A DNA stretch of 64,000 bases from Romanomermis culicivorax (taxonomy: Eukaryota > Nematoda > Enoplea > Mermithida > Mermithidae): NCBI GenBank assembly GCA_963922205.1, contig CAWUHX010000037.1, positions 992,001 to 1,056,000 of the forward strand. Direction: 5' to 3'. The number at the start of each line of letters is the position of its first letter. The stretch's first letter is position 1. This document shows, in pieces, positions 34,001-46,000 of this stretch. Under the pieces are notes generated by a model. That model had not been told where the DNA came from, did not search any database, and saw only the letters and a program-made list of their open reading frames with translations. Made by a program: the position numbers and the translations under genes.

Positions 34001-37000
34001 TTTCTTAATGTCCTATGTATTGTATTTTTCCCATCCCTTCCCTTTTTTCCCTTTAAATTTTTTAATCGTTCTGATTTATTTTTGGCAATTTTATGGCAAT
34101 TTTAGGCATTTTATCAAAAGGCAACACACCGGGAAAATTTTTTAATGGGCTAAATAATATTCTTTCATGCCCTTGGTGTGAAAAAGTAAAAATGTTTATA
34201 AGTCCCGAGAAAGTCCTCCTAGAATCACAAATCCCATAAATTCACGGTGTTATGGAGCTATTTTTAGATTTAATTCCCAAAATATTAGTATATTGATTTT
34301 ATTCGTGGATTGGAGAATTCGCGAGTTTCAAATTCGAATGCGTTATGGCTACGTCCAGTATCGTCAAGACCGATAACAGTTTTGGGCAGCCACAAGACCG
34401 CCAGGATAACACCAGTTTCCTTATAAGTAGTAAGTTGTAAAAGGGTAAAATATGTGGTATAAATTTTATTTGGAACTCTAAATTGACCGGCCAGCAATTT
34501 ATATGCCGAGGATTTTGGGTGTTCGAGAGCCTGATCAACTCCCTTATGTCCAAATTTATTCTTGAGCATTTGAGTCATTTTTGTTTCAAAGTTATTCTCA
34601 AAAAAGAGAAGTTAAAAAATTGTGTGGAAATTTTAAGATTATAACGTTCGACAATTGGTGCAGTCAACAGATATTTTTAATTATTTCACATCGTTGTTCG
34701 GTGGGCCTCATACGGCCATCGAAGAACCAATGTTTCTTGCACCCGAAAACATAAAAGCGTTCAACAAAGTGGTAAATTTATCGAAATTTAGAGGAAGGGT
34801 AGTTATAGCATTTGATACGGTGAGCGGACGAAAACCCAAAACACAGGGTTCAAAACCCAGCAACGCATTAGGGCTCCTAACAATCTCTACTATGTGCAGA
34901 AAAAACTTCATAGTAGACTTGAAATTCTGGGATAAGGAGCACTTCCACAAAATCTACGGGACAATTTTTCGTCAAGAAAATATTATCGTTAGTTTTCATA
35001 TTCGGGAAGATATCACCCTAGTCTTGACTAAATTCGGTTATTTAGATCAAGAGAAAGAGTTAGCTTGGAAAAGGCATGATAATATTGACTATATACTATC
35101 GTGTTGGGTTTACGACTTGGAAATCGTATTGGCGGAAATGAAAGAGAAATCAAAAACGCGAATGATTGGAATAAGCCCAGAAGCTTTGAGCTCAAAAGCC
35201 CTAATGACGGAATTATTATTTTTGTGGGCGGATGCGTTTAAAATCTTGTGGGAGCAATTGAGCTCCTTAGAATTCCGACAGTTTATGGAAGCGGATAAAC
35301 TCAATATGGAAGTCCTTCGATCCTCAACGCTCGACGCGCGCGGATCACTTTTGTGCTTTTTAGCATTGCTTCGATATGGATTCGCTACGGACATCCAAAA
35401 TTGTTTCCAATTATATGCGCATGACACAATGGAACCCGAATTGGTTGCTGATTTGGCGCGGAGGTTTAGAGAAATGTTTGTGCCTATGACGTTGAAGAAA
35501 TGACCGACAATATCAACGCTTTATACTTCATGATGCGTGGAGAAGGGATTGCCACTTATAAATTGTCGGAAGAACAGGCACCCAGGACATTTTATTGTCC
35601 CCCACATTTTTATAATAGCAATATCAAACCGCAACCAATACCTCGTGGCTGGTACCAGTGGGTAGAAAGAAAAGTAAAGGCCCAAAAGAAAAGGAAAAGT
35701 ACCGACGATGAAGAAGACGAACCCTCAAACGACTGGGACTTGGAAGATATTTTGGCGGCGAGACAACTCAGACGACCGATAGAACCGAAACAAGTCAAAA
35801 TGAAGCAAGGAAAGTGGCCCAAAGGAGTTTTGCAATTCACAAACAATATTCGAGACCAGGTGTCACACCTGAGGGACTACTACTACCTTAGAATCAATCG
35901 ATCAATTGTGCCCATAGTCAAAGAACTCTACGAGAAAAACGTAAATCCTATTGTTTACTTCTTGTGGCCTCATTCAGCGCAAGAGTGGAAAGCCTGGATA
36001 CCGGGATTTACATCAGGTATGTGGTCTTCCATTTGGAGAAACGAGCATGAAAGAATTGAATTTATGAAATGGATGGGCCAAGACTTATTGAACAACAAAA
36101 TAACTGATCAAATGGAACAAATTTTGGAAAGATATCCAAAGGTACGTATGCAAAAATCAATCCAAAATATTTTCTGCGTACTACCGATAAAATTGATACC
36201 ACAATCTTTAAAAGAGCCCATAGAAGAACAACAGACGAATCTGCGCGAAAATTCCGTTTATTTTATGAATTGTACTTTGCACAACGTGTTCCACTTCTTG
36301 AACATTCACACGGCTAGCCAAAATTTAATTTATTGGAATGTCTCCGCTTCTATATTCGAGGCTAAGGACCTATAGGTCCCTAGCACTTCAACAACTTTCA
36401 AATCAGTGACTAAATAAGACGAATCTGATCTGATTCCCCAAGTAGAAGTGTTTCCATTTATTATTAAGTAAACAAACTGATAAAACGGTTTGTGTCACAC
36501 ATTTTTGGCCCAAAAACAAATAAAAGGTCAGCGCGAAAGTTTTGCATACGACATGAAAGTTGATGTTAGGCACGCCGCCTTGCAATTATTCATTATTGAA
36601 ATATTATTGAAACATTATTACGCGTTTCTTTTTTCCGTCTGGTCGGACGTTTTTTACATACAGGGTGGCAGGAAAGTTGCGTGGGCGTTACCACCAATTA
36701 TGGTTTTTGTATTTTTGTGTTGACGTGGCGGCGTGGTTACAGTTGAGGGCGGAACACGGGGTAAGGATTTACGACGACCCTTTTGATAAGGAAGTTTAGT
36801 GAGTTGTTATTGGAGACTGGTAGATCAGTCTCACCTTTCTCGGAGGAGTTTGAGTTTCAGTTTCAGTCCTTCAGAAGGCGAAGCCACTTAGGCTGTGTAT
36901 CAGCTATCCTAGCACCTCTGAGGCTCTGTGCGCAGAGGTGAAACAAAAGGATCCGTGAGCTAGGGAGGAATTAGGCGGTAGTGTTTTCGTGTTTCGATTT

Positions 37001-40000
37001 CTCACACGTGTATTCTAGTAATTCTCATATTTGTATTCGCTGCACTTCTCGTTTTTACTCGTAATGAATATCTTAGTACATTCCGTCTCAGCTAGGTACT
37101 GTATGAGCATCATTAGTACCGGGTTAGCGTCAGGGGCTGTACCAGATTGGATCTCCCAAGAACCGCAGCTAGGTAGCTGAGGGCATACGAGCACCCAATA
37201 CAACATGTAAAGTGACCTCATTGATTGAATTCTGCATGGTGGAAAACTCCTTCTCCAAAAAAATCATGAAAATAGGCTTGGTTACACTCTGGATATTTTT
37301 TTGTGCGAAGTGATTGCATTAATCAAATTCTCTGTGGTCGAAAACTGGTTCAACAAAAAAAATTGCGAAAATAGGCTTGTTTACACCCCAGGTTATTTTT
37401 TTGTGTAAAATGACGCATCCATAGAATTTCCTGCAGTCAAAAACTTCTTCCATGAAAAAATTACAGAAATGCGCTTGTTACACCTGGGATTATTTTTTGT
37501 GCAAAATGATGGCATCTATTGAATTTCCCATGGTCCAAAACCCCTTGCCCCAAAAAATCACGGAAACGCGCTTGTTTACATCCAGGATATCTTTTTTGTG
37601 TAAAGTGACCACAAGGATTGAATTCCCCAAGATCGAAAACACAAGTGCCTCAAAAGTCCCAATAAGGCTAATAGTTCAATTGAAACTGCAAAAAATTCTG
37701 CCACTGTAGTGTATATGCTGCAAAAAATTATTTTTTTGAAGCCGTACGTTTATGTAACAAAATTGTCGAATTTCGCGGTTTCTGGGACTTTGGGCCATCA
37801 TTTACTTGAATTGAGGCCATATGTTTAAAAAATAAAAAATCGCATTTGAGATTGTACTCGGAAGATGCTTAGGCGGAAGTATGGAGCTTGGATATGCTAC
37901 ACCCATTGCTGGGAATGGTGGAACTGGTTGGCCTCAAAAAGTGCATTTTTTGTATGTTTTTGGGGCCCCACCGAGCACCACTTGCAGATAGAAGCAAAAT
38001 GACAAAAGGCACCCCATAGTTTGCCCCTATGCCCGAAATTAAGAAAAAACCCGAAGGTTCTAGCTCTTACCATTTTTGCTCTAGAGGGGGAGACATGAAA
38101 TTTGGGGGCCATGTATATTATAGGTTGATGCTATCGTGCCACCTATGATATGGGCCCGTCTCACTATAGCCACGATCACACTATAGCCACTGTATCACTA
38201 TAGCCACCATATCACTACAGCCAACATCTCACTACAGCTAATGTATCAGAATAGCCACCAAAATATCACTAGAGGCACCACGATGCATAATAATGATCTC
38301 ACTACAGCCACCAGTGTCACATACCAAAAGTGTCCCTACAGCCAATGTCTCAGAAGAGCCACTCAACAGATAATGCAGAAAATTACTTGTTTTTCTGCAC
38401 AATAAATATTTTGTGCGTTGTATATTTTAATTATTCATCCATTTTTGCATAAATAACTGTTAACCCATCAAATGCACTACATGATGCAAAAAGTGACCGA
38501 TTTTAAGAACAATTTGATCATTATCTTGGTCATTTATTATAGCATGGTGAACATTTTCGAATCCTTCTTTTGCTACACATAAGTTAATATTCGCTCAAAG
38601 AATTATCACCAAGTCGTTTTTGAAATTTTCAGTGAAATGGATGGTGCAAGTCACAATCATCATGTGTGGAATTTTTGGTCCCATGAACTCTGTTAATACA
38701 AAAACAGCTGCACCAAAATCCATCTTGGTCTTTGTAATGCTTGTACAAAATTTTGAGGTCTTTTAAGTTTTTATTCAACGTTTAGCAGTTAACATGGCCT
38801 CCTTATCTTTAGCACAAAGCTTATGCAAATGACGTGACGAGGCTCTCACCCATGCAACATTAATATTTTTTAAATGACATGAAATGTGCTGCATCTGTAC
38901 TCATTGCGGTATACTCATACTTAAAAGCCCATTATGTAATGCCAATACATGTATCATGTACAAGTTGTTCACAACACTGCATTTTACAGGTGTGAGATTT
39001 TGGTGGCTATTCTGATACATTAGCTATAGTGAGGTGGTGGTTCTAGTTATATGGTGGCTATAGCGAGACAGTGGCTCTAGTGTGACGGTGGCTATAGTGA
39101 TGCACAATCTATGATATAGGTGTTTACAAAGAGAGTCGTATTGGTGGAACATGAGCAACGTCGTGTTTTTTCAAAGCATCACTGGAAAAGATGTCTACTG
39201 ACTATCTTGAAGAAAACGATGTTGCTGAATACACTCGAATTTTCTAAGAAAATATCTCCCATCAGCTGCCATCTGGATGTTCGTCTTTTGTCAGTGATTG
39301 GATCAATGTTCCATGTTTGCAGTGAAACTTTATAGCAGATGTGAAATTAAATATCTTTTATTTCTAGATCAAATCTGCTGTAAGAGAATTGTATACAACA
39401 TGATCCATACAGTCACAATGCGTAAATACAACTTCAGCTGATAACAGAAAAAATCAGGAAATAATAAAAATGAAAAAGCACAAACTTCAAAATGGAGAAA
39501 CACAAGAAAAAAGCAAAAAATAAGCAGAACGTAAAAAATTCTGAACAAAAGCTTAGAATATCAAAAAACACAATAAAACACGATAAAATACGAAAAAATA
39601 CCATAAATACCATAAAATACAAAAAACACCATAAAATACCCAAAACACTATAAAATACCAAAAACACCATATAATACCAAAAAACACCAAAAATACCAGA
39701 GACATCATTTTTATCTGAAATGGATTGATGGTATTTAAACACCACTTATTTCAAGCACAAGTAGGAATTTTAAGTTGGCCCGAAGTCTATATGTAGGTGA
39801 TGACCATGCATCACAAGCCACAAAAAAGACAATTGTGTGTACAACTTGTTTATTATTTGCATGAGCATCTTTTATCTTTATGAAGCTAATTTTTGAAAAA
39901 ATGGAATACAGTTGCCACAGCAATTCACTGACCAACACTCATTTGGAATTCCGATTTAATCAAATTTCTATCGAGAATGATCCATATAAAAATTCGGTGA

Positions 40001-43000
40001 CCTTTGCTCAGTTTCTAAGAATGCGTGTCATCCATGGTTCTGTCTCTAATTATTTTAGATCAGACTGTATGGCCTAGAATCAGAGGAATTCAAGAATTTT
40101 TCGAGTGATACTGCCAATTTTATAAGCCGCAACATCAGTTACCAGGATTTAAATTACACTATTGATGTAAGTGCACGCATTGTTGTGGAGTTTACATTGA
40201 TTTTTTTCGTATTGTGTTTTACGTACCTTTGTTCATTCCCTTGATTTTTATTGAGATTTTTATTTTTATTTTTATTTTTATTTTTATTTTTATTTTTATT
40301 TCAACTTAGTCTGTTGAACAGCTTACATACTTCAAAATTGGAAATTGTGATTTTGTGATAGAATTATCTTTACACATATACAGAAAATCAGGGAGTACTA
40401 TCACTACCGATTCCATGCGTGGATGAGGACTTTTTAACGATAATTTTTTGAAGGCGAATTTATATATGTCGGCAGTGTACGACGCACTATATTTGTATGG
40501 AATAGCTATGAACAAGACAATCACGCTTAAATTAGATCCTTACAGCGGCGCCAATATAATGGACGCTGCTAAATGTACAGTTTTTATGGGTAAAGAACTA
40601 CACATATGTTGCATAATTTTCATCGGAACTGTACACTATATGAGAATTTTCTCAACTTTTTATTCAAAACACTATGATTTAATTCTAATGGTAAAAAATA
40701 GTTGTTTATTTCAAGTCTCAGTCGACAAAAATAGTGAAAAAATGATGTATATCTGCTATTTTGATTGCAGTTTTTATCACGCCATAAATAGGAAATCATT
40801 TTTATCCAATTTGTCATACAAAGTTCTATTGCCTATTTAGGTGCCAGTGGCAAAGTTATTATGGATCCTCATAGTGAAAAAGTTCCCATGTATAAAGGTG
40901 GTCAGGTTCAGCGGGACAGAGCGAGTGTCAATTATTTCATGATTTTGGGTATCAACACAAATATTTCGAACAGCTTCAATATCCAAGTTGGTTATAGATT
41001 TGCTTAGTACCGTTCCATCATCAAAGTTTGTTGATATCTTTCAAGACTTCTTCGCCCCTTTCGTCTGTCACATACATGTCCCTAGTTTGCTCATTTTTGA
41101 CCCTTCATATAATTTATCCGTTTAGGTTCTTGATGTTCTTGGTCAAGCGGTATGGAACACGTCCGATAATAAACCAACGACTGATGTGCCAGTTTGCGGA
41201 TTTAGCAATGAATTTTGCGAAAAGTCGTATACGACATGGTGTACGTTCTGGAACTCTAACAAACAGCATTTTGTTCTGAATTTTTCATGACCACTTACCA
41301 CTATCAATACAGAACGTTTACAGGAAAATTTTTTACACCACTTATGTTTAGAAAATGCATAGAATATCATTCCTGTTCCTTCTTGAAATTCTGGACTAGA
41401 CAATGGCGTGACTTTTTTCGTTCAAATGTCTCCCTATTTTTTGAAGTATGTCGCAAGAATTTCAAACTGCAACGACAAATACGATTAATGGAATTTTAGA
41501 CATTTAAAGTTTCATGTGGTGTGTATTTTTTCAAACGAATCCAAGAAGTAAAAACATCAAGTTGACCTAACTCGAAAACGTAGTTTTTGATTTTTTGAGA
41601 AGTTGGTTAAAAATGTTCAAATTGTCATTCGAGGGAAATTTTCAGAGTTCGTGTTACATGGTTCGTTTCTATAGCTTCGTTTCTATAGCGGAAATCTTAG
41701 TAGTTTACTCTATGCACGAATTGACTCACAAATTTCTGCAGTAATTGAAATTTCTGCACTGTTCCAAAGGCATAAACTAGTTCACTGTTTCCATTAACAG
41801 TCTGCTCGAGGTTTTCATCTTGCTGTTTTTCGTGTTTCTATTTTCTTTTCTATGTCCTATTTGTCCCATCTTTTTCATTTTCACGGTATTGCACATTACA
41901 TGAAAAGATGACTTTTATTTAGATATTGCTGGAAGTATAGCTACAATATGTTTGACTTCAGCCATAATCAGTGCCATTATGTATTATCGGTAATTATCAT
42001 AGTTTCTTGCCACATTCGTTGAATGATTCTTTGTTTTAGGAACCGAGTGGCCGAAGCATCATTGTTCCAGTCAAGCTGGAAAATCGACATTAAATTATTC
42101 CATCATTTATCAGTGAAAAATAAGGTACTGTGGCGTGGCCGGTTTAATCAACGAGAAAAAAGCTCCAGCTAAGCTGCAACTCAGGCTGTAACTTAACTCT
42201 GCATGTTATACCATCACCATTAAGATGCAGCTGTGCTGCTGATATATTCCTCTGTTTTATTTCAATCTTTTTCAGAAACTTGAGACTCTGAGATAGGTAT
42301 ATCGAAAATTGAACTGTTTAATGGAGACTTCTGAAATTAACTGTAATTACGAAATTTTTTAGTGCCACTCACTAAAACGTTATTAAAAGTTAAATGTTGA
42401 ATAAGAAAGGCAATGATGAACATTTATGGTTATTTTCAAATCAACTAACATTTTTGGATGTATAGGTAGGGGAAAATCTGTTAATGTTTATATGTCAGAG
42501 GGTCAATTCCTCTGACCTTCTATTTATTATCATGTCATTTCTAAAGTCCTTTGTTGCTGAAGTAGGTTCACTTTTCATTAGGTAAACAAGTGTTTCAAAA
42601 CGGTTTGTGTCATATTCTTTTTGGTACAAAAAATTATAAATGGACAAGAATGTTTTGCATAACTGTGTTTAGTTATCCTTTGGTACCATTTGCCATTTTC
42701 TATTCATTCCTAATAATTACTTTGTTGGCGTACGCCAGTTTTGATCTTTAATGCATTTTCTTCTGTCCTGTGAATATTGTGGGGCATCCTATGCCATCTG
42801 TCTTTAGTCCTCCAATGTTCATTTTCCGGAATACTAGTGCATAATGTCTTGGACAGTGTGTTCTGTAGGTCAGTGTCTCTTGGTCTTGTTAGAATTCTGT
42901 AATACTTTCTTGAGAGGTGGTGTAGGACCTGGGTGGAGTTCTCAGGGGATCTGTGGCTCTCAGTGCAGACCTTAGTATTTAACGAATTATTACCACTTGT

Positions 43001-46000
43001 GTATTTTTCTAACCTGTATTGTGTTTTGTTTTCCAATAATAATACGTTCGTTCCTTCACTGTCCTTGGCTAAGTACTCTACCTCTCTCTGGGTCACATCT
43101 CGCCTGGTTAGCGTTAGGGTCAGAACTACAGTAGGAGCTCCCAAGAACCAAAGCCAGGTAGTTAGGGTATAAGGTCCAGCTTATTACAACATTGGTGTCT
43201 TGTACAGCTACAAAGGCAAATATTGATGAGAAATTTGCAAAAACCGAAATTAGGAATAGGGAAACAACCCTTACCAAGATTGAAATCAACATTGTTGATC
43301 TTGGAATTGAGCAAAGAAGATTTTAAAAGACGAATGGCCAATATGGATGAAACGGTCAAGAAATTTATAAATTCAGATGAGGATACTGATCATGCTGCAG
43401 ATCTGGATGCAGGGGATCAGATGAATCAGATTGTGCAAAGGTCTTCTGATTCTTCATCTTTTGATAGAATTAATCCTCCCGGAGAAACGAATTATTTACC
43501 ATAATCAAATTCAGGACTTACGCCAATTATAGCTCAAATAGATGCAAAAATGGATATCCAAATGAAAACGTGAAAGGAAATAGAAAAAAATGAAGAAATG
43601 ACATATTCAAGATGTATCCTTTCTGGCCATCTTAGAATCCATGCAATGAACAGTGGATAAATCGAAGAATGCTGTAAATATAGAACAAGCAAAAGCCACA
43701 CTGCGAGAACAGGAGATATTGGATCAACTGATGCTTGAAAGAGTGGAACAAATATTGTTCGAGGAAAAGTTTCGAAAACTGGAGCAACAGAACACGAAGG
43801 AAATGATTAATGAAGTGGAAAAGCAAATGCGAGAATTGATGGAAAAAATGGGCAAAAAAATCACCAAATCATGTAGATACCGAAATACTTGTATCTGGAT
43901 CAGTCAAAGACCATTTAGATAGAAGTTTTTAAAGGAAAATCAACTGGTTCAAGAATCATGTTGCACAGGCTCAGAACGCCCAGCAAAGAAACTTGAATGA
44001 AGATCCACCCTCAACATTGTGGCATAATACAAGAGAAATTCCTCAAATGTTACGAAATTTGCCATCAAATCAAACAGAATATTTTTGATATCAAGAGGAA
44101 TCAGAAAAACTAATAAAAATTATTCTAAGTGGAATGAAGAACAAAGAAATATCAGACAAAATGGAAGCTGCAGAAATATTCAATTTTTTGCATGTCTGGA
44201 AGGCACATTCAAGCCTGAAGACTCGGAAGACCTAAAAATTGAAGTACTCTAGCATTGCTGTGACTTTGAAACATCGACTTATGTGGATAAAAATTGTACC
44301 TATGAGCAAGTGTTATTAGAATGATAGCCCCTAAAATGGACAGTCCCGCACTCAAGAGAGAGCTACACGATTTGGAAAAACGAAAATGGGAGAATGCCAA
44401 AGACTTTTTGCAATGAATAAAGATGTATGTCCATTTATTGAACTATGAAAAAACAGAAAATGAGAGAAATTGAATTGTTATTGAAATGTACTTTCACAAG
44501 GTTCCCATTCACATTCAAACTTCAATGGAAGGTAAGCTTCACAAATTCAAAAATATGTCCTCTTTGGTAGAATTCCTAAATAAATTGAAGGCTGACATGA
44601 CAGCCTGGAAGGAGTTCAGCAAGGACCAATAGGATGGCAAGAAGGATCATTTAAATTGACTTTACGAAAATAGAAGAATTAATAATCAAGATCATGGCAT
44701 CAAATTATGCCACCACTGCCTGCATTTCAAAATGCCCTAACTCATCAAGACATTATCAAGCTCATCAATGAAGCAATCAGAAATCAGAACCCTCCAGCTC
44801 CTAATTGTTGGGGATATAACAACAACAATAACAATGCCCAACACAATAACTTACCCGATCAACCTTTTGGGAACCCATATTGTCGTCCATACTGTATATA
44901 TCATAAGTTGAACAGCCATTCATCCCAAAATTGTTTCATTCTTCATCCTGAATTAATACAACTGATGGATCGAGCAACATCTTGGAACTGTGGTAATAAA
45001 GCATTCGAAAATATTCGAAATTTTGATAATGGAGGTGGATTTGTAAGTCAAGGGCATGCCGAATTCAATAATTTTAGACAACAGCAGCCATATAATAGTA
45101 ATAATTAACATAATTCAAATATTGATTATTATTATCGGCAAAATAACAATCAGCATGCCCGGTCAAATAATCAACTGCCATTAGTTAATCGACAAGTAAA
45201 TAATCTGCGGAGTAATTCCATAAACTTCATTAATTCACAAGAGGCTAAAAAAAGAACAATCAGAAATTATAGCCCTTGATGGAGTCCTCATAGAAAATTA
45301 TGATCTGAATCAGGCGAATATAGTCAATTCTACATGGGAACTGAAACCAAGATTGGCAAATAGCGACAAGCAACTATTTTTTAGAAAATTTTCCCAAGTG
45401 CCAGACATTACTAATTCTGGTTATAATTCGCGGAGAAGAGTTCAAAGCATTAATTGATACAGGAGTGCAGTCTAGCTTTATGAGAACAGACACAGCCTCA
45501 AGGCTATTGAATACGCCCAAGACAAAGTTTCCTATCTTGAATTCCATGGTTATGGTGGTTGGAAAATGAGTAACAACCTATGGACCTACTTTTATATATG
45601 TTGGAACTAGTTTTGGAAGTTTTCTCACAAGATTTGGGCTTCTAGAAAACCTGAATGAAGGTTATTATCTTGGGTCTAGATTTTCTTACCCATCCTAATA
45701 TAAACGCAGCAATTGATTTCGCAAAAGGCCAGACAAGAGTAGCGAGTGCGGAAAAAAAAATTATTAGTGGTACATTATTTGATGATAAGCAGATACCCCA
45801 GAGGTTGTCCATTGCTAGCAACCAGATGGTACTGGACGAGGTACAGATCAAGGAAGAAATTCAAGATGAGGACATACCCGATTTGGAAAGTGATGATGAA
45901 GAAGGCCAAATAATGGGAATTACTGAAATGGATGAAGAAACCTTTATATGGACCAAATCAAGAACTTATATACCACCGACTGCTACTACTTTTGTTCAAG

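Larger units (their letters stand above)
25914..37205 (+). mobile_element. Ty3/gypsy retrotransposon copy 1, with extra ORF3-ORF4 module
   Basis: LTRs are 25914-26671 and 36449-37205 (758 and 757 bp, TG...CA, very similar). The interior has gag, protease, RT, RNase H and integrase in Ty3/gypsy order, then ORF3 and ORF4 in the place where env sits in errantivirus-like elements. The flanks TTAAAG and TGTAAAG suggest an imperfect target duplication. The left LTR may extend upstream, since its flank also resembles the LTR of copy 2. Defects include an in-frame UGA at 27237, a small deletion at about 31316, a 609-bp insertion at 31479-32087 and stops at 33370 and 33622. ORF3 and ORF4 remain open. 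Confidence 0.88.
23739..38147. mobile_element. Composite DNA element, copy B, split by a gypsy element
   Basis: In opposite orientation to copy A (5930-8530): TIR module (23739-25331), spacer, first part of the 98-bp array (to about 25850), gypsy element, rest of the array (37206-37660), the unique segment (37660-38110), and the terminus ending cgtgccacctatgat. The pieces on either side of the gypsy element together rebuild the layout of copy A, which shows that the gypsy element inserted later. Confidence 0.7.
22098..40058. other. Intron 4 of the cyclase gene (about 18 kb, transposon-filled)
   Basis: It begins GTAAGA and ends TTTTAG. It contains a T-rich repeat (22373-22990), a 50-bp minisatellite, composite element copy B with its nested gypsy element, the fold-back element at 38142-39120, and the inverted partner repeat at 39295-39775. 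Splicing phase 0 on both sides joins exon 4 to exon 5 cleanly, so the insertions need not disrupt the protein if the intron is removed. Confidence 0.8.

Noticed and set aside
34285..34578. Minus-strand ORFs of 84-97 codons
   Set aside because: They lie opposite the ORF3 leader exon and its intron; the plus-strand reading is the one conserved in copy 2.
39880..40077. ORF before exon 5 of the cyclase gene as an extra exon
   Set aside because: It runs through the acceptor of exon 5, and adding it breaks the family alignment and the phase.
40430..40453. Earlier acceptor (gatgag) for cyclase exon 6
   Set aside because: It would start the exon in the wrong phase after exon 5; the acceptor before 40454 fits.
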